Source of the DNA: a virus | Length of the DNA: 22,974 bases | Virus record (IMG/VR): IMGVR_UViG_3300017786_000156 | Span: 1-22,974 of that record | Strand: one strand, 5' to 3' | In this document: positions 14,248 to 19,780 of the stretch, piece after piece | Position numbering within the stretch: the first letter of the stretch is position 1 | Layout: every line of letters begins with the position of its first letter | Position numbers and translations under genes: made by a program | The notes under the pieces: generated by a model | Seen by the model: the letters and a program-made list of their open reading frames with translations, nothing else | Told to the model about the DNA's origin: nothing | The model's database searches: none

Positions 14248-15174
14248 CTTGTAATTAGGTTTGGTGTCAATTATAGAAAATAGTCCTCTCTGATTAGCAG
14301 CAGGAGAGTCTACGAAATCCGCGCTCGAAACTTCTTCGACGCGAATAGATGGATATTCAAACAGCGCATCCTCTGGAGGATTGTCTTCGTCGTATAGACG
14401 ATCGCTGTCATTGTTAGGAAAACGTCCCATAGGAACATCTCCGTCCGGAGTTGCCCATGCGATGTCTGCCTCGAAAACGATGCTGAGTCCGAATCGTTCC
14501 GGCATCTTCTCAGCCATCTCGAATAGTCGATTATATTTGCGACTGTCGTCCTCTCGAAAAGAGTCGAAGGCTTGGAAGTCTCCTAGAAGCCGATCTCCTT
14601 CGATGCGAAAATTGTTGAACATGCCTATCTCGCGAGTGAGGCGATCCTCGAAGAGTGCGCCTCTGTGCGTGATATAGGCAGGCAGCTTAGTGTCTTCTAG
14701 CTCATCGATGATCGTCTCCAGAGACTTACCATCGACGTAGAGTCCGTGACCTAAAGCCGACCCTACTGATATGAGAGCGACCGAGCGCATAGTCCCGTCC
14801 TCGTTATTGACTTGAGTCTCCTTGTTAGACTCTACTCCGAATGCAAATTGTCTCGACATACTTTGAGCCGCTTTGTCAATTTTCTTGAGTTTCGAGATCG
14901 CCCAATTCACTCCGGACGAGCCTCCCCATGCGTCCCACATTAGACCTCCGCAGCCTTCAGAGTAGGGAACGTCCTTGCTCTTTTGATGCCGCTTGAAGGA
15001 TGCCATGCGAGCGATAGTCTCTCGACTGATCTTCTCGCGCTTGGCTAATTGATTCGCTCGCGCCCATCCCACAGGAGTTCCGCATTTGTTGTCTGCATTC
15101 TCGTCCTTATACTTTAAGGCTCGCTTCGCGTTATTCGTAGCTCCTTGAGGATAGTCGTTGTAAGTCTCTGCCAT
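13624..15174 (-). CDS. prohead protease-scaffold fusion with N-terminal extra domain
   Basis: A 516-residue three-part protein. Residues 1-100 form a domain with YNDYPQGATNNAKRALKY, CGTPVGWARANQLA and YSEGCGGLMWDAWGG, known as an accessory N-terminal region in some phage head proteases. Residues ~125-300 are the serine protease: His170 in YITHRG and Ser231 in RFGLSIVF match the His and Ser of the U35/S78 prohead protease fold, and the domain ends VSSADFVDSPAANQRGLFS. From Met310 the chain becomes a coiled coil with a Glu/Asp/Val-rich stretch (~350-410), then a basic C-terminus, typical of a scaffold. It cleaves capsid precursors and itself. The start lies three bases after the portal TAG in the same frame (TAG, one Ile codon, ATG). 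Confidence 0.85.
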   Translation of the reverse strand: MAETYNDYPQGATNNAKRALKYKDENADNKCGTPVGWARANQLAKREKISRETIARMASFKRHQKSKDVPYSEGCGGLMWDAWGGSSGVNWAISKLKKIDKAAQSMSRQFAFGVESNKETQVNNEDGTMRSVALISVGSALGHGLYVDGKSLETIIDELEDTKLPAYITHRGALFEDRLTREIGMFNNFRIEGDRLLGDFQAFDSFREDDSRKYNRLFEMAEKMPERFGLSIVFEADIAWATPDGDVPMGRFPNNDSDRLYDEDNPPEDALFEYPSIRVEEVSSADFVDSPAANQRGLFSIIDTKPNYKMTKAELTELNEKLKQENETLALSVTDSEARVEELQFKLKESSAPLAEDDEEAEVEEAAEELVEEDEVVEDDAEVVEEDAEVVEDEEAEVEEEEVVEEDEVEELKKEIASKLEEIAGLNSKLEEMEKEMGEDQEKMEAKASKLSSKVATLEKLIEGSDLVQASVGDKDYEPSKANRSKIISEFAKENKISEFAATLRLGKDRPELFQI

Positions 15175-15177
15175 GAT

Positions 15178-16644
15178 CTAGACTTCCGGCTCTGCGTCTG
15201 CGCTCGACACGACCTCTGAATAGTTGCCGCTCATCGATGTTGGGAATGGATTGATTAGCTCTCGCCATTCTAGACCTGCGCCTTCGGCGATCTCTTGAGC
15301 CTTCTTAATGTTCTGCGCCTTTCTCATAAGAACCTCCTCGGCAGTATAGCCGAAGGGAGCCGTGATGTCGTCGAGCGACATAGCTCCGGCTCTGAAGTAT
15401 TCCATGTCTGCCTTAACCTGCGCCGCTCGATTGATCCATCTGAACGCCGGACGCTGCCAGCGAACCGCGAAAGGATTAGCCGCCGAGGATACATCGATCT
15501 TCTCACTAGCGATCTGCTGAGAGAGCCAGCGACGGTAGAGGCGGCTCATGATGCGAATGAGATCAGACTGATAGCTCTCGACTGTCTGCTGATACTGGAG
15601 GACGACGCCTTGAGATGCAGAGAAGGAGCTGCCGCCGATCTCCATGAGTAAGAACTCAAGAGGAATGCCGACCGCGCTTCCGACCTTGCGTAGCAGATAG
15701 GAGACCCATTGGATCCCGTCTACGTTCGGACGTCCGTTCGCGCCGATGACGCTGATGTCTTCGCCCGGCTCTAAGTAGTGGAAGCGTCCCGGCTGGAACT
15801 CTTCGAGATTGCCTAGAGCATCCTGCTCGCTTCCGTCTAGTCGATTCTGTAGCTCGAACTCGTAGGAGTTCTCTCGCTTAACTGCGACCGCCAGAGATGC
15901 GCTGACTTTAGCCGCCATCATCTCGACGCGATCATATTCGTCGCAGTCCTGTAAAGTGTTAATCACCGACGATAGCTCTGGAACGCCTCTGTATTGGCTA
16001 GGACGGACGCGACGTAGGAAAGGGATAAAGTCCCTAGCCGGTATGATCTGCGTGTCTCTGAGAGTGCCTGCGACGCGATTACCGACGGCGTAGGCGACAG
16101 GCTTGCCCATCTTGTCGATCTCTACGCCGTTCTGAAATTCTGATTCTTCGTTCGATGTGAAGGCTCCGCTAGGGTTGCCGATCCGAGATCCGTCTACGAA
16201 TTGAACTTGATCCTTGCCGACGATCAGACCGCAGTCGCCATAGAAGAGGAGCGAGTCGATCATCTGTTGCTGCATCTCGCGCATGTCCATCATGCACGTT
16301 ACTTCCGGAGACTCTGCGAACCTGTTCCAGCATTCTAGAATATGAGCATCCGTGTCGTCGTTGCCGGTAGATGGCTGCGGGATTAGTCCCCTGCCTACGA
16401 TGTCTGCCTTACGCAGTCTCGACAGCGAGGCGACGACAGGGTTATTCCTGCGGAACTCTAGGCACGTAGAGATCATGCGATCTCTGTCGTATTCGTTCAG
16501 CTCGATCTCTTCGGATCTCACCGGAAGGTTTCCGCGCTTTGCTCTGTATCGAGTGTTGCGAACTGCGTCGTAGCCTTGAAAGGCTCTGACAAATTGCTTA
16601 AAGGCGAAGGAGACTCTGCTCGGTTTTTTCGTTTTTTTATCCAT
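15178..16644 (-). CDS. portal protein (lambda gpB-like)
   Basis: A 488-residue protein overlapping the gpW-like gene by 8 bases. It fits the lambda-type portal family: N-terminal arginine-rich start, RMISTCLEFRRNNPVVASLSRL near residue 50-75, central GRPNVDGIQWVSYLLRKVGSAVGIPLEFLL, and the C-terminal WQRPAFRWINRAAQVKADME followed by a gamma-turn MSLDDITAPFGYTAEEVLM. The last part matches the ending of many such portals. Twelve copies form the ring through which terminase packages DNA and the tail docks. Length is slightly short of lambda gpB (533). The start is at ATG 16644. It ends TAG, three bases before the protease start. Confidence 0.9.
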   Translation of the reverse strand: MDKKTKKPSRVSFAFKQFVRAFQGYDAVRNTRYRAKRGNLPVRSEEIELNEYDRDRMISTCLEFRRNNPVVASLSRLRKADIVGRGLIPQPSTGNDDTDAHILECWNRFAESPEVTCMMDMREMQQQMIDSLLFYGDCGLIVGKDQVQFVDGSRIGNPSGAFTSNEESEFQNGVEIDKMGKPVAYAVGNRVAGTLRDTQIIPARDFIPFLRRVRPSQYRGVPELSSVINTLQDCDEYDRVEMMAAKVSASLAVAVKRENSYEFELQNRLDGSEQDALGNLEEFQPGRFHYLEPGEDISVIGANGRPNVDGIQWVSYLLRKVGSAVGIPLEFLLMEIGGSSFSASQGVVLQYQQTVESYQSDLIRIMSRLYRRWLSQQIASEKIDVSSAANPFAVRWQRPAFRWINRAAQVKADMEYFRAGAMSLDDITAPFGYTAEEVLMRKAQNIKKAQEIAEGAGLEWRELINPFPTSMSGNYSEVVSSADAEPEV

Positions 16645-16879
16645 TAAAATTCTGCAGCGTGATTCGATTGCGCCCTCGACCTCCGAGAGTCTTGTCCTTC
16701 AGAGCGATGAGCCGGTCTAGCTTCTCGACCTGTGTGATCAGACTGCCGACGTCTGCTAGGGAGAATGTCTGGTCTCCGATGCTGTAGGAAGTGACTCCCT
16801 CCTCTGCGAGTTTTAAGATCGCAGTCAAGAGCTTGTCTCGTATCGCGATCAGTTGAGCTGTAGTAGTAGTAGACGCCAT
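16637..16879 (-). CDS. gpW-like head-tail joining protein
   Basis: An 80-residue protein just upstream of the portal, as gpW is in lambda. The middle segment SIGDQTFSLADVGSLITQVEKL resembles the small beta-hairpin plus second helix of gpW, and the C-terminus is basic and flexible (GGRGRNRITLQ). gpW sits under the portal and is needed before the tail connector binds. The ATG has an AGGAG nine bases upstream, a rarity in this window. A terminator lies 32 bases upstream, with only about 30 bases between, including TATTGAC, so how it is transcribed is unclear. Confidence 0.78.
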   Translation of the reverse strand: MASTTTTAQLIAIRDKLLTAILKLAEEGVTSYSIGDQTFSLADVGSLITQVEKLDRLIALKDKTLGGRGRNRITLQNFNG

Positions 16880-16905
16880 CGTCTAAGGCTCCTATGTCAA
16901 TATAC

Positions 16906-16937
16906 GAAAAAGCCTCCCTGCTTTCGCGGAGAGGCTT
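16906..16937 (-). terminator. intrinsic terminator before gpW
   Basis: On the minus strand AGCCTC and GAGGCT pair (6 bp, extended by partly matched TCC/GGG) around a loop containing GCGAAAGC, followed by TTTTTCG. It ends the two-gene cargo unit 16979-17671 and resembles the terminator at 11171-11202, including the inner mini-hairpin. Confidence 0.78.
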
Positions 16938-16978
16938 TGGAGTGTGGAGTGCTAAAGCTCTAGACTCTTTGCAGGTCT

Positions 16979-17299
16979 TTAGCATACATTAGCGATCATC
17001 TTGATGACTGCTGTGTGAGGACAATCTGACTCGAAGCAAAATGAGTAGTTGTTGTAGTCGTCGTCTAGGACAGTCCACTTTTCTTCGCTTACGAATTTAG
17101 TAGCCTTGAAGGAGCCGCCGTCCTTGTCTGTGTAAGTTAGGATCTCGACGTCATACTTGCTTCCGTCGTTATTAGCGTCGAAAGAATGAACGATAGTCAT
17201 GTCCTTGTCATACTCTTTGCAGGCGAGACGAGTGTCGTTAGCTTTGAAGTCTACGCTCTCGCCAGACCAGTTTGATTTAAGTGTTCGGTAGTTTTTCAT
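16979..17299 (-). CDS. cargo gene of unknown function (106 aa)
   Basis: A 106-residue protein with four cysteines, three of them in the last ~20 residues (FCFESDCPH... and the terminal NVC), and several acidic Asp/Asn runs (DANNDGSKYD, LDDDYNNYS). I do not recognise it. It is the last gene of its unit, followed 40 bases later by a terminator. Its start is supported by the cargo leader (CAAAACACGAC directly before ATG). The upstream gap holds copy B of the 25-base intergenic element, as in the other insertion, which argues that the two-gene units share an architecture by descent or exchange. Confidence 0.6.
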   Translation of the reverse strand: MKNYRTLKSNWSGESVDFKANDTRLACKEYDKDMTIVHSFDANNDGSKYDVEILTYTDKDGGSFKATKFVSEEKWTVLDDDYNNYSFCFESDCPHTAVIKMIANVC

Positions 17300-17323
17300 G
17301 TCGTGTTTTGTTGTGTTAAAAAA

Positions 17324-17348
17324 TGAAGTGTGAGATGCTTCGCCCTGT
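17324..17348. repeat. 25-base intergenic element, copy B
   Basis: Same element as at 11703-11727 with a single mismatch. It lies between the two genes of the second cargo unit, ~25 bases upstream of the second gene's start. Confidence 0.85.
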
Positions 17349-17353
17349 TAGAG

Positions 17354-17671
17354 TTATATCTTATTCCATCCGACTGACTCGCATAGAAAATGCTCTCCGT
17401 CCACTACGACAATATCGCCTGTAGAAAGTGAGTAGTTACCTAGATCGCGAAAATCAGTTGCGATTTTAAGTTCCGCTTCATTTAGCATTTCTTGAGGAGC
17501 ATTTAGAATGTGAAAAACGAAGTCAGCGACTTCTTCGCCGATACGTTTATGATCCATTATAAAGCTCTGAGGAATGACTGCTTCGTAGATTTTGGAACGA
17601 GGAGTATTTTCGTCTGCATCCCATTGATCTCTGCGATTAGTTGGGCGATGTATTTCTATTGAGTTGCTCAT
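17354..17671 (-). CDS. cargo gene of unknown function (105 aa)
   Basis: A 105-residue acidic protein beginning MSNSIEIHRPTNRRDQWDAD. It has no recognisable motif, signal or membrane segment; the C-terminal third (LSTGDIVVVDGEHFLCESVG) looks like a small SH3-like or OB-like beta barrel, which is only an impression. It is the first gene behind promoter module copy 2, whose ACACACGACC sits directly before the ATG. It shares the unit with 16979-17299. Confidence 0.62.
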   Translation of the reverse strand: MSNSIEIHRPTNRRDQWDADENTPRSKIYEAVIPQSFIMDHKRIGEEVADFVFHILNAPQEMLNEAELKIATDFRDLGNYSLSTGDIVVVDGEHFLCESVGWNKI

Positions 17672-17780
17672 GGTCGTGTGTTTTTTTTAGGTTATTCGAG
17701 GCGTGAATCGCTCCGATATGAAAGATAAAGTAGGATGAATTTGATCGAGTCAATACCTTATTCACTTATTTTTCACTATA
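17672..17780 (-). promoter_or_regulatory. cargo promoter module, copy 2
   Basis: Minus strand: AGTGAA boxes 11 bases apart, TTGAC at 17753-17749, candidate TACTTTATC 18 bases after TTG, then CATATCGGAGCG-N5-CGCC and CCTAAAAAAAACACACGACC-ATG. TTGAC is 82 bases from the ATG. The upstream gene's TAG and an immediate TGA fall inside the first box region (tagTGAA), so the module has fused to that gene's end, with no terminator between. Confidence 0.82.
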
Positions 17781-18498
17781 CTTTAGAGACGCTTACCTCC
17801 GGAAGTTTGTGGCTGTTTCTTTGCACGTCGGCATCGATCGTGTAATGCTCGGCATACTTGTTGAGGAAAGCGTCGAGCCAATCGGCATTGTCTGCGTAGC
17901 GGATGAACTTGACCTTTACGTCGCCGGTCTTCGCGACCATCTTGAAGGTATACTTGAAATCGCAGAAGCTCTTCTCGTGTTTGTTGTAGACGCGAGTAGT
18001 GAAACTAGCCTTCTTCTTTTCGAGCTTCGCTAGGCTCTTCGCTAGGCTGTCCGCTACGATCTTGCGACCTCTTACCAGAGCGTCTGCACAGTCTACGTTT
18101 TGAAACGTCTCCTCGACCACGTAGATCCCCTCGATGCGATGTCTGCGATTAGCAGTCATCCAGTCTTCGATCTTGCCGTTCTTTACGGCGAAGATGTGTC
18201 CGCTTGTAAGAACCGCGACCGTGTTATTTTTGAGGAACTTCCGTGCGCCCTTCATGAACTGGCAAACTGTTTTGCCATTGTAAGAATCTAGCCCGCTCTT
18301 GTTGAACTTGAAAAACTTTCTGTAGACAGAATCGTAGGTTCCTCTTCTGCATCCTTGATTCAGTTTGCGACCTGCGTCTGCCATAACAGCTTGAGCGTCC
18401 TCGAACTTGATGCCCGCGATGACGGCGAGAGTTACTACTGTGCATGCGTTGTCGTCGTTTTTGAAGGCTTCGCTTTTTTTGATAGTGTCGTGATTCAT
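17776..18498 (-). CDS. putative papain-like cysteine peptidase (cargo gene)
   Basis: A 240-residue soluble protein and the only cargo gene with recognisable family signs. Residues 1-115 read like a compact papain-like (C39/transglutaminase-like) domain: NDDNACTVVTLAVIAGI puts Cys19 at the start of a helix, a GRKLNQGCRRGTY turn follows at 43-55, and SGHIFAVKNGKIEDW gives His101 and Asp112. This Cys-helix, GH-strand, Asp order is the usual catalytic layout, and similar small proteins occur in many phages. Residues ~140-240 are a charged second region (KSLAKLEKKKASFTTRVYNKH). It forms its own unit behind promoter module copy 3. Possible roles are cleavage of a host protein or deamidation; no substrate is visible. 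Activity is inferred. Confidence 0.55.
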   Translation of the reverse strand: MNHDTIKKSEAFKNDDNACTVVTLAVIAGIKFEDAQAVMADAGRKLNQGCRRGTYDSVYRKFFKFNKSGLDSYNGKTVCQFMKGARKFLKNNTVAVLTSGHIFAVKNGKIEDWMTANRRHRIEGIYVVEETFQNVDCADALVRGRKIVADSLAKSLAKLEKKKASFTTRVYNKHEKSFCDFKYTFKMVAKTGDVKVKFIRYADNADWLDAFLNKYAEHYTIDADVQRNSHKLPEVSVSKV

Positions 18499-18614
18499 GA
18501 GTCGTGTTTTTAGGTTTTTTCTAGGCGTTAATCGCTTCGATATGAAAGATAGAAAACTACTAAGATCGTCGAGTCAATACCTTATTCACTTATTTTTCAC
18601 TTATATTTAGGCAC
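18499..18614 (-). promoter_or_regulatory. cargo promoter module, copy 3
   Basis: Minus strand: gtgcctaaa, AGTGAA boxes 11 bases apart, TTGAC at 18577-18573, a weaker -10 region (TTTTCTATC), CATATCGAAGCG-N5-CGCC, and CCTAAAAACACGACTC-ATG. TTGAC is 79 bases from the ATG. A terminator abuts its upstream edge, the same terminator-promoter arrangement as copy 1. Confidence 0.82.
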
Positions 18615-18650
18615 GAAAAAGCCTCGCCCAGACACGACTCCGGACGAGGC
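18615..18650 (-). terminator. intrinsic terminator after four-gene cargo unit
   Basis: On the minus strand AGCCTCG and CGAGGCT pair over 7 bp (loop 18 bases, partly foldable by further CC/GG pairs), followed by TTTTTCG. It lies about 40 bases after the stop at 18689. Confidence 0.8.
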
Positions 18651-18688
18651 TCAACCTATTTTATTTATTACACGTATGACACAAAGTG

Positions 18689-18925
18689 TTAGAGTTCAAA
18701 GATGCCGACATGATTGTCGAAAGAGTTGTCGCAGAAGATCGCATCTTCGAGCCTGTTCTGGAATGACTTGTTCTTCGCATTGAAGACCTCGAAGTCTCTC
18801 GATACTGCGAACCGGCGAGTCTCGCTGCGGAGATATCGGACGATGTCCTCGATGCGTCTGACAGTCGCGACGTAGACATGATCTGAGTAGTGAATAGAGA
18901 CGTTAGCGTAAGTAGTGTTTTTCAT
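18689..18925 (-). CDS. cargo gene of unknown function (78 aa)
   Basis: A 78-residue protein (MKNTTYANVSIHYSDHVYVA...) with no family I can name. Start chosen at 18925 because the cargo leader (CCTAAAAAAACACTACT, one base different from the usual ACACGACT) directly precedes it. It is the last gene of the four-gene unit behind module copy 4. Its frame is preferred over the overlapping 72-residue frame at 18661-18879, which lacks a leader and has a poor, Ser/Arg-biased composition. Confidence 0.6.
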   Translation of the reverse strand: MKNTTYANVSIHYSDHVYVATVRRIEDIVRYLRSETRRFAVSRDFEVFNAKNKSFQNRLEDAIFCDNSFDNHVGIFEL

Positions 18926-18950
18926 AGTAGTGTTTTTTTAGGTTAGATGA

Positions 18951-19157
18951 TTATTTTACAAGCAGGTCTTCTAGTTTTTTAGTTTCGTCACACAGCTCTT
19001 TGTATGAACACTTCTTATCCCATATCAATACGGGATTGGTGAAGCCATCGCCGATCGGCTTCTGATTTCGGTAATCATATATTTTTCCCGTTCCGGAGAT
19101 TGGAGCATACATGCCTATGATCTTTGTTTTTTTGCGAATGTTTTTTTGTATTTTCAT
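18951..19157 (-). CDS. cargo gene of unknown function, basic (68 aa)
   Basis: A 68-residue protein starting MKIQKNIRKKTKIIGMYAPI, very basic at the N-terminus, followed by a segment resembling a short beta-rich nucleotide-modification or binding motif, though nothing firm. The cargo leader (TAAAAAACACGATC before ATG) supports the start. It lies third in the four-gene unit, 24 bases after the preceding stop. Confidence 0.58.
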   Translation of the reverse strand: MKIQKNIRKKTKIIGMYAPISGTGKIYDYRNQKPIGDGFTNPVLIWDKKCSYKELCDETKKLEDLLVK

Positions 19158-19181
19158 GATCGTGTTTTTTAGTAGTAATGA

Positions 19182-19391
19182 TTAAAGTGAAGCAGCCTCT
19201 TTAGCTGTTTTGTTTATGAGTCTTTGCATCCCTAAAGCTGTTGAACAGAATCCTCCTAGTTGTCGGCAGTCCTTGTGGCTTATGACAACAGTATCGCTGA
19301 AGGGTTCGATGGTAACGCCGTTGTCTAGCGTTTGCTTTTTAACTGTGCGAACGAACTTTACGGCTTTGCAGTATTTTTGGTATTTAGTCAT
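19182..19391 (-). CDS. cargo gene of unknown function (69 aa)
   Basis: A 69-residue basic protein (MTKYQKYCKAVKFVRTVKKQ...) with three cysteines (CKAV, CRQLGGFC) and a helical C-terminus. No family recognised. Start at 19391 carries the cargo leader (CCTAAAAATAAAACACGAC before ATG). It is second in its unit, behind the stable hairpin at 19415-19439. The overlapping plus-strand frame 19210-19413 is a shadow. Confidence 0.6.
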   Translation of the reverse strand: MTKYQKYCKAVKFVRTVKKQTLDNGVTIEPFSDTVVISHKDCRQLGGFCSTALGMQRLINKTAKEAASL

Positions 19392-19414
19392 GTCGTGTTT
19401 TATTTTTAGGTGAT

Positions 19415-19439
19415 GCCTTGCCTCCGAAGAGGCTAAGGC
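19415..19439 (-). other. stable UUCG hairpin between cargo genes
   Basis: On the minus strand GCCTT-A-GCCTC TTCG GAGGC-AAGGC folds into two 5-bp stems separated by one bulged A, closed by the C(UUCG)G tetraloop. No T-run follows, so it is not a standard terminator; it may protect mRNA ends or separate translation of the two genes. Confidence 0.7.
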
Positions 19440-19453
19440 TTGTTAGTTAAAAT

Positions 19454-19666
19454 TTAGTCTTCAAAAATTTTGTGAACACCTTTATAGCGTTCTTGGTATT
19501 GCTCCCATGTAGGAAGTGAGTCGCGATACTGAATCAAGTCGCTGATCAAATCATCAAGATTTTCGCGATTGTGAATTGCGTTTTCAAATCTGAAGTTGTC
19601 TCTGACAAGACTCTTAGCTTCTTCTTTGATTTCTACTGTTGATGGATATTTTTCTGGGTTGCTCAT
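19454..19666 (-). CDS. cargo gene of unknown function, acidic (70 aa)
   Basis: A 70-residue helical acidic protein (MSNPEKYPSTVEIKEEAKSL...). Four-helix-like with many Glu/Asp and Arg pairs; no motif recognised. It is the first gene behind promoter module copy 4, with ACACGACT directly before ATG 19666. The unit that begins here runs through 19391, 19157 and 18925 to the terminator at 18615-18650. Confidence 0.62.
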   Translation of the reverse strand: MSNPEKYPSTVEIKEEAKSLVRDNFRFENAIHNRENLDDLISDLIQYRDSLPTWEQYQERYKGVHKIFED

Positions 19667-19772
19667 AGTCGTGTTTTTTAGGTTTTTTCTAGGCGTTAAT
19701 CGCTTCGATAGAACAGAGTAAGTAGGACAAATTTGAGCGAGTCAATAGCATATTCACTTTTTTTTCACTTTT
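19667..19772 (-). promoter_or_regulatory. cargo promoter module, copy 4
   Basis: Minus strand: AGTGAA boxes 11 bases apart (inside a long A-run), TTGAC at 19745-19741, a weaker -10 region (TACTTACTC) at the same spacing, CTATCGAAGCG-N5-CGCC, and CCTAAAAAACACGACT-ATG. TTGAC is 79 bases from the ATG. It starts about 10 bases after the TerL stop with no terminator between. Confidence 0.8.
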
Positions 19773-19780
19773 TTTTATAC

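Noticed and set aside
16644-16985. 113-residue minus-strand frame across the terminator and gpW
   Set aside because: It runs through the terminator at 16906-16937 and overlaps gpW in another frame; composition (runs of Tyr, Arg) is that of a shadow frame.
17776-18498. Endolysin/lysis role for the cysteine peptidase-like protein
   Set aside because: No signal, cell-wall-binding domain or neighbouring holin is present, and it is regulated with the cargo genes.
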